DNA of 22,706 bases. Source: Flavobacterium sp. Its GTDB lineage: Bacteria > Bacteroidota > Bacteroidia > Flavobacteriales > Flavobacteriaceae. The notes beneath the pieces were generated by a model that made no database searches, had not been told where the DNA came from, and saw nothing but the letters and a program-made list of their open reading frames with translations. This document shows, in pieces, positions 1-7,042 of the stretch. The stretch's first letter is position 1, and each line of letters starts with the position of its first letter. The stretch lies in contig SEBM01000006.1 of assembly GCA_004296145.1 (NCBI GenBank), positions 1-22,706 of the forward strand, written 5' to 3'. Made by a program: the position numbers and the translations under genes.

Positions 1-972
1 TTTTCTTTGAAATTTTTTCAATAGAAATTGTTCCTTTTTTGGTAATAATTTATCTCTTTTTTTGGCATCTTTAAATTCTTCATCGCCGCCACCCATGATG
101 ATTCTGTTATCCTGTGTACCTCTAAAATATAGATAAGGATTTGAGGTATCCCAAAAAATAGCATTTTTAAACGCTTTTGGTAAATCAGGCAGACATTCTG
201 ATGCTATTGCGTACGTACTTTTTAGATCAACTACTTTTTCCTTAAGCGTTTCGGTGCTTTCGTAACCACTGCAATTCACAACATGATCAACAGTGATCTT
301 GCACTTATCTTCTGTATAGGCTACCAATTTGTCTTTGTGTTCCTGTACCGAAATAATATTTGTTCGGTCAAAAATCTGCATTCCTCTGTCTTCGCAATAT
401 TTAACTAAATCATAAGTCAGACGATACGGATCTACAACTGCAGCCGTTTTAGATTCTATGGCAGCCAGTGCATTTAAACCTAGTTTTTCCAGATCCCATT
501 TTTCTAACCACGTCACGTCAAAGCCGCTTTCTTTTCGGCATTTAAATTCGGCTTTCAGAAAAGGTAAATCTTTTTTTAAGGAACAGAAATAGATGCTTTT
601 TTTGAATTCAAACTGGCAGTCGCTTTTTATGTCGTCAACGATAGCGCGCATGTCAAAAATGGCTTTTTTTCCGTTTCTGTAACTGTCTACCGCACATTCT
701 ACTCCTCTCAGTTTTACTAATTCGTGTAGTGATACATCAATTTCATATTGCAATAAGGCAGTACTGGCGGCAGTGCTCCCGTTTGCGATATCGCGACGGT
801 CAACCATTACTACTTTTTTGCCTTCATTGATTAGTTTATAAGCCATTAAGGCTCCTGTAATTCCTCCTCCAATAATTAAGATTTCAGTTTCAAGGTCTGA
901 ATCTAATGAAGGATAACTCATATCCATTGCATGTTTTAATGGCCAGAAGGTTTCAATTGAGCGTAGCTTCAT
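1..972 (-). CDS. FAD-dependent oxidoreductase of the DAO type, 3' end beyond the window
   Basis: An open frame of 324 codons runs from ATG at 972 to the left edge with no stop, so the C-terminus is missing. The protein begins MKLRSIETFWPLKHAMD and has a Rossmann dinucleotide-binding motif IIGGGITGALMAY at about residues 33-45, followed by an acidic residue in VVMVDRRD, typical of the FAD-binding start of the glycine oxidase / gamma-glutamylputrescine oxidase-like (DAO, PF01266) family. Near the edge it has YLYFRGTQDNRIIMGGGDE, which resembles the late FAD-contact region of these enzymes. Family members oxidise amines or amino acids; the substrate cannot be read here. Its ATG overlaps the TGA of the upstream gene (ATGA), so it is probably translationally coupled as the last visible gene of the mla operon. 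Full family length is near 400 residues, so roughly 80 are probably outside. Confidence 0.85.
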   Translation of the reverse strand, partial: MKLRSIETFWPLKHAMDMSYPSLDSDLETEILIIGGGITGALMAYKLINEGKKVVMVDRRDIANGSTAASTALLQYEIDVSLHELVKLRGVECAVDSYRNGKKAIFDMRAIVDDIKSDCQFEFKKSIYFCSLKKDLPFLKAEFKCRKESGFDVTWLEKWDLEKLGLNALAAIESKTAAVVDPYRLTYDLVKYCEDRGMQIFDRTNIISVQEHKDKLVAYTEDKCKITVDHVVNCSGYESTETLKEKVVDLKSTYAIASECLPDLPKAFKNAIFWDTSNPYLYFRGTQDNRIIMGGGDEEFKDAKKRDKLLPKKEQFLLKKFQRK

Positions 973-1457
973 TTTTTATTGGTTTTTTTAGTCCGGATTT
1001 GTGTCCTGTTTCTATCTTTTCTTTCGTGTTGTTCGTGGGCTTCAGCAATAGAATGTGATTCCTGAAAACTTTCTTCTTTTTTAGCGAGTTCACTTAATCT
1101 GTGATAATACTTCTGAACGATAATCATCTCTTCTTCAGTCATACTTTCAATATCAACTAAACTATTACTTGAATAGTCGTTTGAAGCTACTAATTCGTTT
1201 AATTTCAACTGAATAGCAAGAGAATCTTTATTTTGTGCTTTCTGAATTAAGAAAACCATCAAAAATGTAATAATCGTTGTTCCTGTATTTATGACCAATT
1301 GCCAAGTTTCTGAATAGTCGAAAATTGGACCACAAACCGCCCAGACCACTACGATTGTAAAAGCACTTATAAAAGCAGTTGTACTACCGGCTGCTTTTGA
1401 AACTTTTGAGGCAAATTTTTCAAACGTGCTGTTGCCTTTCTTTTTTTTAGTTTTCAT
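969..1457 (-). CDS. Low-affinity iron permease family small membrane protein
   Basis: This 162-residue protein has a Lys-rich N-terminus, two adjacent hydrophobic helices (about residues 26-45 and 53-72, with AFTIVVVWAVCGPIFDYSET and a TWQLVINTGTTIITF segment), then a soluble, helical, charged tail ending in a basic stretch. The helix pair and the phrase IQKAQNKDSLAIQLKLNEL fit the PF04120 family (named for yeast low-affinity Fe/Cu permease). In bacteria the name is by homology only; iron transport is not shown. It starts one base after the stop of the AsmA-like gene and its stop overlaps the start of the oxidoreductase gene, so it is embedded in the operon. Possible roles are a channel-like or accessory inner-membrane protein. 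Confidence 0.8.
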   Translation of the reverse strand: MKTKKKKGNSTFEKFASKVSKAAGSTTAFISAFTIVVVWAVCGPIFDYSETWQLVINTGTTIITFLMVFLIQKAQNKDSLAIQLKLNELVASNDYSSNSLVDIESMTEEEMIIVQKYYHRLSELAKKEESFQESHSIAEAHEQHERKDRNRTQIRTKKTNKK

Positions 1458-1458
1458 T

Positions 1459-4272
1459 TTACTTGTCTTTTCGTTTACTGACTTTTTCTTCCCGAACTAC
1501 TTTGTTGTTTTTTTCGTCATAAACAGCGTCTTCTATTTTTTGTCCGGTTTTACTAAAGATCTTGATTTTCGGTTCCTGATGTGTTCCTGTAATTACAATC
1601 GGGAATCCTATGATTCCGAATGGCGGAAGTCCGAGGCGCATTCTTAAATCCAGTAATCCGTCAAAACTCGTTGTACCTTTTATAGTGGGTCTAAAAGCAG
1701 CAACACTAAATGTAAATGGCTCAATATGAATTAAATTATTATCTATTGAAGATTGTATCTGAATGCCTTCCAAACCTGGATCGTCCAAACCTTTCTGACC
1801 GGTTTGAGAACTTATTTTTTCAAACAATTTCAGTCCTTTTACTTTTACATCGCGCAAATTGATTGTTCCGGCTCCTTCAAGAGATTCATAAATTGGACCC
1901 ATATTTCCGTTCAAATCTCCTTTGACTTTATAATCTATAGAAATAATTCCTTCTGCTTTTTCAGCCACTGTCACCATATCATGAAACATCGGAATTTCTT
2001 TGTAGGCTCTTTGTACGCTAAAATCTTTGGCGGTAAAATGCGCATCAAAATTGGCAGAAGTAGGAGATTCGTCTCTATATTGTGCATTGATTCCCAGAAT
2101 ACAATCAATAATATTAAAATTGGCATTTTCTAAATAAAAACCACCTTTGGTAATACCGACTTTTCCGGTAAGTTTGTTCAAAACCAATCCATTATATTCT
2201 ACTTTGTCAACATTGGTGCTAAGCGCAACATTTAAGTTTTTTGGTACGATAACCACACCGCTCATTTTTGGATGATCTTCTTTGGCATAATCAACCTCAA
2301 TATTTCGGTCTTTGTTTTCGCCTTTTTCAAGCGCCATAAATTCATCAACATTAATCAGTTTAGATTTCATGTTGAAGTCTCCGCTTAAAGTTCCATGCGA
2401 TTCTAAGAAATAATTGATCGTATTGAGTAAATAGCCATTAATGGCAAAATCAGATTTTCCATAAGAAGCATTAAATCGCTCAAACCACATTTTTTCATTT
2501 TGAAACCTGAAATTTCCCTGTTTAATAAAAAATGCTTTCGGAAAAAGTTCAGATGTTGCCTTGATATTTTTAAGGATAATAGTTCCTCTGTTATCCAGTT
2601 TACTGTATTGTCCGGTTGTGGCGTAGCTTTGTTTTCCTTTTAACGAAAGATCAGCTTTGGCATATCCGGTAATGTCAACTCCTTTTCGGGAAAAGACTTT
2701 ATAGATGCGGCCAACATTCAGTTCGCCTTTTATTTTTGCATTATACGCCAAATCGCTAAAATCAGAAAGTGTCGCATTGACATACATCGGATTTCCTTCA
2801 AAAACAAAAGAAGCCGGCGCCACAGAAACAATCAAATCTTTGAACGTTCCGGCTTTGTTAAGCACATTGGCAATAAAAGTAATATCGGTTATCGGATTTG
2901 GATAGGCATCGGTTTTAAGAGAACCGTTTCTCAGCGAAATTCCTCCAATAGTTTTTGGAAATAGTTTTTTTGTAGTGCTAAAAGTTCCTCTTGCCTGAAT
3001 ATTGGTTTTTAAGATTCCTTTTAAATCAATAGTATTCAAACCCAAAGCAGCATCAACAGTAGAAAGATCCAAAGCGCCTTTTACGCTCGCATTTACATCC
3101 ATTTCTGTAAAACCTTTGCTATGCAGATAAGCGTTGAAATAATCTTTTTCACCCACTTTAAATTTCATGGTGTTCAGATTGATCAATAATTTTTCTACGT
3201 CAAGCTGAGGAAGAACAGCATTCAGATCCATCTGAAAATCAGTAAGTGGAGCAGGGGCATTTTGATAATTTATGGCGCCCTTGTTGATTTTCATATTAAA
3301 AGCCAAATCAGGTTTTTGCTTTTTAGAGACGTTATAATCTCCTTTAAAAGTAAAAAGAAGGTCACTGTTTCCTGAAATTTCGGTTTCGTTCATCCAGGTT
3401 AAATATTTCGGAGGCATTACAGAAAACAAATCTTTTAAGGTTGTATTTTCAGAAGCCGCTTTGATATCGATTTTATAACCGTCTTTTAAGATGCTGAATA
3501 AACCTGTGAATTTCAGCGGTAATTTGTTGATTTTTAATTCATTTTTCTGAAGAATAAAGGTAAGTGCGTTTGTATTGATTCGTGTAATCAAATCAGCACG
3601 AACTTCTTTTCTTCTTAGATAAGCTGTTCTGTCGTAATAGAAATCTACGCTGTCAATTCTGGCGTCGGTATTTAGATCAAAAATATCTTCGCTCAAATTT
3701 CCTTTTCCAACATAATTAAAACCTTTTGCATCAACAAGGATTTTAGCTGAGCGGTCGTTGTATTTTACATGACAATCTTCAAGATCAATTCGTTCTAAGC
3801 GAATTGCAGTTCCTTCTTCAAGAGTATCTTTTTTATTTTTATTGTCTTCGGGAGCAATGTAAATGTTATAATTGGCTTGACCTTTTTGGTTGACCATTAC
3901 GTTTATCAATGCTTTAGAAACGTATAATTTGTTGATTTTAACTTCGTTGTCAAAAATCAGTCTTTTTAGGTTGATACCAAAAGCAACCTGTTCTGCTTTT
4001 AGTAAAGTATCGTTTCTAAAAGGGGCAGAACCGGTAAGCGATAAATCATCTAATGAAACCGTTAGCGACGGAAAATGGGTAAAAAAGGAAAGCCTTGATT
4101 TAGAAAAATCCATTTTGGTATCTAAACTCTGGTTGGCAACTTTTTTTACTTCAGAAGCGATTTTTCCGGGAAATATCAGTGGAATCAAAAAAAGTAATAA
4201 CAGAATTCCTGCTATTACTATTCCTGAAATTTTTAAAATTTTTAGGGCGGTATGTTTGAATGAAAATGGCAT
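1459..4272 (-). CDS. AsmA-like protein, candidate inter-membrane lipid transport factor
   Basis: A 937-residue protein with one N-terminal membrane helix (about residues 11-33, SGIVIAGILLLLFLIPLIF) and a long beta-rich periplasmic body. The first part (VKKVANQSLDTKMDFSKSRLSFFTHFPSLTVSLDDLSLTG) is the hallmark start of AsmA-family proteins, and the last third (LEGAGTINLRDVKVKGLKLF ... IKGTTSFDGLLDLRMRLGLP) matches the AsmA C-terminal domain. Relatives (YhdP, TamB, YdbH and others in E. coli) form long grooves between inner and outer membrane and are implicated in phospholipid traffic. Here the gene follows the mlaE-F-D genes by 78 bases in the same direction, which suggests a joint role in envelope lipid transport. 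The C-terminus is strongly basic (VSKRKDK). Family is clear; exact partner and cargo are inference. Confidence 0.88.
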   Translation of the reverse strand: MPFSFKHTALKILKISGIVIAGILLLLFLIPLIFPGKIASEVKKVANQSLDTKMDFSKSRLSFFTHFPSLTVSLDDLSLTGSAPFRNDTLLKAEQVAFGINLKRLIFDNEVKINKLYVSKALINVMVNQKGQANYNIYIAPEDNKNKKDTLEEGTAIRLERIDLEDCHVKYNDRSAKILVDAKGFNYVGKGNLSEDIFDLNTDARIDSVDFYYDRTAYLRRKEVRADLITRINTNALTFILQKNELKINKLPLKFTGLFSILKDGYKIDIKAASENTTLKDLFSVMPPKYLTWMNETEISGNSDLLFTFKGDYNVSKKQKPDLAFNMKINKGAINYQNAPAPLTDFQMDLNAVLPQLDVEKLLINLNTMKFKVGEKDYFNAYLHSKGFTEMDVNASVKGALDLSTVDAALGLNTIDLKGILKTNIQARGTFSTTKKLFPKTIGGISLRNGSLKTDAYPNPITDITFIANVLNKAGTFKDLIVSVAPASFVFEGNPMYVNATLSDFSDLAYNAKIKGELNVGRIYKVFSRKGVDITGYAKADLSLKGKQSYATTGQYSKLDNRGTIILKNIKATSELFPKAFFIKQGNFRFQNEKMWFERFNASYGKSDFAINGYLLNTINYFLESHGTLSGDFNMKSKLINVDEFMALEKGENKDRNIEVDYAKEDHPKMSGVVIVPKNLNVALSTNVDKVEYNGLVLNKLTGKVGITKGGFYLENANFNIIDCILGINAQYRDESPTSANFDAHFTAKDFSVQRAYKEIPMFHDMVTVAEKAEGIISIDYKVKGDLNGNMGPIYESLEGAGTINLRDVKVKGLKLFEKISSQTGQKGLDDPGLEGIQIQSSIDNNLIHIEPFTFSVAAFRPTIKGTTSFDGLLDLRMRLGLPPFGIIGFPIVITGTHQEPKIKIFSKTGQKIEDAVYDEKNNKVVREEKVSKRKDK

Positions 4273-4301
4273 ATACGATAGATTTAAAAATTAGATATTC
4301 T

Positions 4302-4335
4302 AATCTGATTTTTAGCTGATACATAAAATCAGATT
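4302..4335 (-). other. Perfect 11-bp inverted repeat between mlaD-like and asmA-like genes
   Basis: Arms AATCTGATTTT (4302-4312) and AAAATCAGATT (4325-4335) pair perfectly around a 12-base loop. Read on the minus strand, where the flanking genes lie, the hairpin is followed by AGAATATC rather than a U-run, so it is not a standard terminator for this operon; on the plus strand it is followed by TTATTTT but no plus-strand gene precedes it. It could be an mRNA processing or stability element separating the transporter genes from asmA. Confidence 0.5.
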
Positions 4336-4350
4336 TTATTTTCAGAAAAG

Positions 4351-5193
4351 CTACTTTTTGTCTTTTTCGGCCTTCTCCGCTTTTTCAGCTTCTGCCTTTT
4401 TAGCAGCTTCTTCTTTTTCTTTATCTTCCTTAGCTTTTTGCTTTTCTTTTTCTTCTTTCTCTTTATCCGCTTTTTCCTGCTGCTCTTCTTTCTTCTCTTT
4501 TGCTTCTTCCTGTTTTTTTGCTTTTTCCTTTTCTTTTTTCTTAAAGTATCCTCTCAAAAGGAAATTACTTTTAGCGGCTTCCATATTATCACTGAAACCT
4601 TTTGTTCCGGTTTCAAGATTAGAAAGCGTATTAGAAACGCTGTTGGCCATTTTATCATCTTTGACCAATCTTGCCAAAGCACCTTTTCCGTTATTCATAC
4701 TGTGACTAAAAATGGCAAGCTCATCAGAAATAACACCAACATTATCAACGCTTTTCTTAACGCTTTTCATAATATCGGTCATTTCTATTCCGGCAATCGA
4801 AGCGATTTGTCCGTTGTTTTCAACTACTTTTTGAGAATGAACACCCGGAGAAATAGTAAGTACTTTGTCACCCATTAATCCGTCAGAGCCAATGCTGGCG
4901 CGTGCATCTGTTTTTATAAATTCACGGACATCGTCTTTTATAACCATTGCAACTACAACAGTTGAATCATTTACTAATTGGATTTCCTCTATGGTTCCAA
5001 TATTGATTCCCGAAAAGCGTACGTTGTTTCCAACTTGTAAACCGCTTACCGTTTTAAAGCTTGATGTAATTCTGAAAGTTGAACCAAAAAGGTTTTTTTG
5101 TTTTCCGATAAAATATACTGCAAGTATAAAAAGCAACAATCCTACTGTTACAAACATTCCTAATTTCCAAGTATATCCAGATTGCTTATCCAT
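4351..5193 (-). CDS. mlaD: MlaD-like MCE-domain protein of a lipid ABC transporter
   Basis: This 280-residue protein has an N-terminal membrane anchor (about residues 9-29, WKLGMFVTVGLLLFILAVYFIG) and one MCE/MlaD domain at about residues 37-115 with the typical phrases TVSGLQVGNNVRFSGINIGT and SIGSDGLMGDKVLTI. MCE proteins form hexameric rings that pass phospholipid between the permease and the periplasm. A helical region follows, with FLLRGYFKKKEK, a phrase common after the MCE helix. The last 63 residues (218-280) consist only of Lys, Glu, Ala, Gln and Asp and should form an isolated charged helix, which is unusual. It lies 25 bases after the ATPase gene. The symbol is given by family resemblance; I see no mlaC or mlaB in the window. 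Confidence 0.88.
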   Translation of the reverse strand: MDKQSGYTWKLGMFVTVGLLLFILAVYFIGKQKNLFGSTFRITSSFKTVSGLQVGNNVRFSGINIGTIEEIQLVNDSTVVVAMVIKDDVREFIKTDARASIGSDGLMGDKVLTISPGVHSQKVVENNGQIASIAGIEMTDIMKSVKKSVDNVGVISDELAIFSHSMNNGKGALARLVKDDKMANSVSNTLSNLETGTKGFSDNMEAAKSNFLLRGYFKKKEKEKAKKQEEAKEKKEEQQEKADKEKEEKEKQKAKEDKEKEEAAKKAEAEKAEKAEKDKK

Positions 5194-5218
5194 GATTTCT
5201 ATGTTTTATTTTTTTATT

Positions 5219-5998
5219 TTATTCAAAAAAAGAACGAACCCATTCGTCTTCACTTTTTTCCAGTTCTTCATACGTGCCTTCAGAGTGTATTACACCTTCT
5301 TTCAAAACCATAATTCGGTCTGCGGTTAGTTTTGCACAAGCCATATCGTGTGTAATAATGATCGATGTGGTTTTCCATTTATGTTTGATATCAAGAATCA
5401 ATTCGCTGATTTCTCTTGACGTTATCGTGTCTAATCCTGTTGTTGGCTCATCGTACAATATAATTTCAGGTTTTAAAATTAAAGTACGCGCCAGACCAAT
5501 ACGTTTTTGCATTCCTCCTGATAGTTCAGATGGCATTTTGTCAATTGCATCGGCTAGACCGACATTTTCCAAAGCTTCCAGAACTTCATTTTCAACTTCT
5601 TCGGGTGTTAAATCCCTTTTGTGTTTTTTTAATGTAAAAGCGAGGTTTTCACGAACTGACATTGAATCATATAAGGCACCGCTTTGAAATAAAAATCCAA
5701 TTCGTACTCTTACTTCGTTAAGTTCGTTTTTGTTCAGATCAAGGACATTTTCATCAAAAACTTTTATTTCGCCTTTGTCCGGTACTATTAAACCAACAAT
5801 ACATTTTATAGTTACTGATTTTCCTGAACCTGAACGGCCCAAAATCACCAGATCTTCTCCTTTGTTTACGGTTAGATTTACGCCTTTTAAAATCTGATTA
5901 TTTTTGCCAAATGTTTTGTGCAGGTCTTTAATCTCGATTATCGGAGTATTCTTTTTTTCCTCTTTTTTGGTTTCGATATGTTTTTTTTCTTCAATCAT
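5219..5998 (-). CDS. mlaF: MlaF-like ABC transporter ATPase
   Basis: A 259-residue ABC ATPase. Walker A is GRSGSGKS at residues 54-61, the Q-loop lies in IGFLFQSGALYDSMSVREN, the signature is LSGGMQKRIGLAR, Walker B is EIILYDEPTTGLD, and the switch His is in IIITHDM. The FQSGALYDSMSV and GGMQKR phrases are those of the Mla/TrgD-type lipid transporter ATPases rather than sugar or peptide importers. The first ~18 residues (Lys/Glu rich) are an extension before the ABC fold. The ATG begins two bases after the stop of the permease gene, implying coupling. It powers lipid movement by the MlaE-like permease at the inner membrane; the direction of transport cannot be told from sequence. Confidence 0.92.
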   Translation of the reverse strand: MIEEKKHIETKKEEKKNTPIIEIKDLHKTFGKNNQILKGVNLTVNKGEDLVILGRSGSGKSVTIKCIVGLIVPDKGEIKVFDENVLDLNKNELNEVRVRIGFLFQSGALYDSMSVRENLAFTLKKHKRDLTPEEVENEVLEALENVGLADAIDKMPSELSGGMQKRIGLARTLILKPEIILYDEPTTGLDTITSREISELILDIKHKWKTTSIIITHDMACAKLTADRIMVLKEGVIHSEGTYEELEKSEDEWVRSFFE

Positions 5999-6000
5999 TT

Positions 6001-6759
6001 TTAAAAGATTAAATCGGTTACTTGTACGGCAATCATATCTATAATAAAAATGGCAAGAGAAGCAGTTACAACGGCAGAATTTGCAGCTTTTCCAACACTT
6101 TCAGTTCCGTTTGCGGCATTAAAACCTTTAAAGCATCCAATCATTCCGATAAAGAAACCAAAGAAAAATGTTTTAATAGTCGCCGGAATTAAATCTGAAT
6201 AATCTAACGATTCAAAAATCTGAGTCATAAAACGGTACATATTCACATCTTCATGAATATTGATTCCAACATAACCTCCAAATATTCCCACTGCATCAGC
6301 AAAAATTACCAAAATAGGCACCATAAGCGTGGTTGCCAAAATGCGGGTTACAACTAAGTAGTTATAAGGATTTATGGCCGAAACTTCCATTGCATCAATT
6401 TGTTCCGTTACTTTCATTGAACCTAATTCTGCACCAATTCCTGATGAAATTTTTCCGGCGCAAATTAGTGCTGTAATAACAGGCGCGATTTCACGAATCA
6501 GCGAAAGCGCAACCATTCCCGGTAACCAGGATTCTGCTCCAAACTCTACTAATGTAGGACGTGACTGAAGCGTTAAAACCAAACCCATAATAAAACCTGT
6601 TATGGCTACCAACGGAAGAGATTTATAACCAATAACATAACATTGTTTTCTGAACTCTTTCATCTCATAAGGAGGTATAAAAAGCTCCTTAAAGAATCTG
6701 GTCGCAAACACTGTCGCATTTCCTATCCCTTCGAATGTATTTTTTAGAGTGAGAATCAA
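6001..6759 (-). CDS. mlaE: MlaE-like ABC transporter permease, TTG start
   Basis: A 252-residue integral membrane protein of the MlaE permease family (PF02405), usual length. The diagnostic region is GKISSGIGAELGSMKVTEQIDAMEV, the coupling-helix segment contacting the ATPase; hydrophobic helices include LPLVAITGFIMGLVLTL near the N-terminus and ASLAIFIIDMIAV at the C-terminus. An amphipathic first helix with TRFFKELFIPPYEMKEFRKQ is typical. The N-terminus is best fitted by a TTG codon at 6757-6759 (MILTLKNTFEG): an in-frame TAA lies seven codons upstream, no ATG or GTG lies between it and the TTG, and the next ATG is at MKEF, inside the family region. ATT codons just upstream are the only other options. 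First gene of the operon mlaE-mlaF-mlaD-asmA. Confidence 0.9.
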   Translation of the reverse strand: MILTLKNTFEGIGNATVFATRFFKELFIPPYEMKEFRKQCYVIGYKSLPLVAITGFIMGLVLTLQSRPTLVEFGAESWLPGMVALSLIREIAPVITALICAGKISSGIGAELGSMKVTEQIDAMEVSAINPYNYLVVTRILATTLMVPILVIFADAVGIFGGYVGINIHEDVNMYRFMTQIFESLDYSDLIPATIKTFFFGFFIGMIGCFKGFNAANGTESVGKAANSAVVTASLAIFIIDMIAVQVTDLIF

Positions 6760-6884
6760 AATAATTGTTTTTAGTGGTTATGAATAATCTTGAAAATCAA
6801 TAGTTTAATAAAACCCGTTTTCTGATTATTTCCTGTATTAAAATTACTTCGATAGTTGACGAAAAATATTACAGAACTTTTTTG

Positions 6885-6916
6885 GAAATTTATATAATTA
6901 ACATAATCGTACACAA
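6885..6916 (-). promoter_or_regulatory. Possible promoter of the mla-like operon
   Basis: On the minus strand TTG (6916-6914) is followed after 21 bases by TAAATTTC (6892-6885), which matches 7 of 8 positions of the Bacteroidota -7 consensus TAnnTTTG. This would leave a leader of about 120 bases before the TTG start of the permease gene. Weak evidence from motif matching only. Confidence 0.28.
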
Positions 6917-6959
6917 TAAGTTGAAAATGCTACTTTGTGAGGCTTATTTGTTAAAACAA

Positions 6960-6986
6960 AAACTCCCTTTGTATAAAAGGGAGTTT
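6960..6986 (-). terminator. Rho-independent terminator of the glycosyltransferase operon
   Basis: Arms AAACTCCCTTT (6960-6970) and AAAGGGAGTTT (6976-6986) form a perfect 11-bp stem with a 5-base loop. On the minus strand the stem is followed by TTTGTTTT, a U-rich tail, 57 bases after the stop codon at 7043. It closes the GH130-glycosyltransferase operon and lies upstream of the mla operon. Confidence 0.85.
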
Positions 6987-7042
6987 AAGTGTAATAACAA
7001 GTAATTGTGATTACGCAGTTAATGGTCAGCTATAATATATTT

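Noticed and set aside
1426..2133. Plus-strand ORFs opposite the AsmA-like gene
   Set aside because: Compositionally odd (Phe- and Asn-rich), no recognisable motifs, and fully overlapped by a clear minus-strand gene.
4302..4335. Rho-independent terminator of the mlaD-like gene
   Set aside because: No U-run follows the stem on the minus strand, and the downstream genes continue in the same direction.
4358..4878. Plus-strand ORFs of 115 and 146 codons opposite the MCE gene
   Set aside because: They are antisense shadows of the Lys/Glu tail, giving Phe/Ser/Leu-rich low-complexity translations without any family motif.
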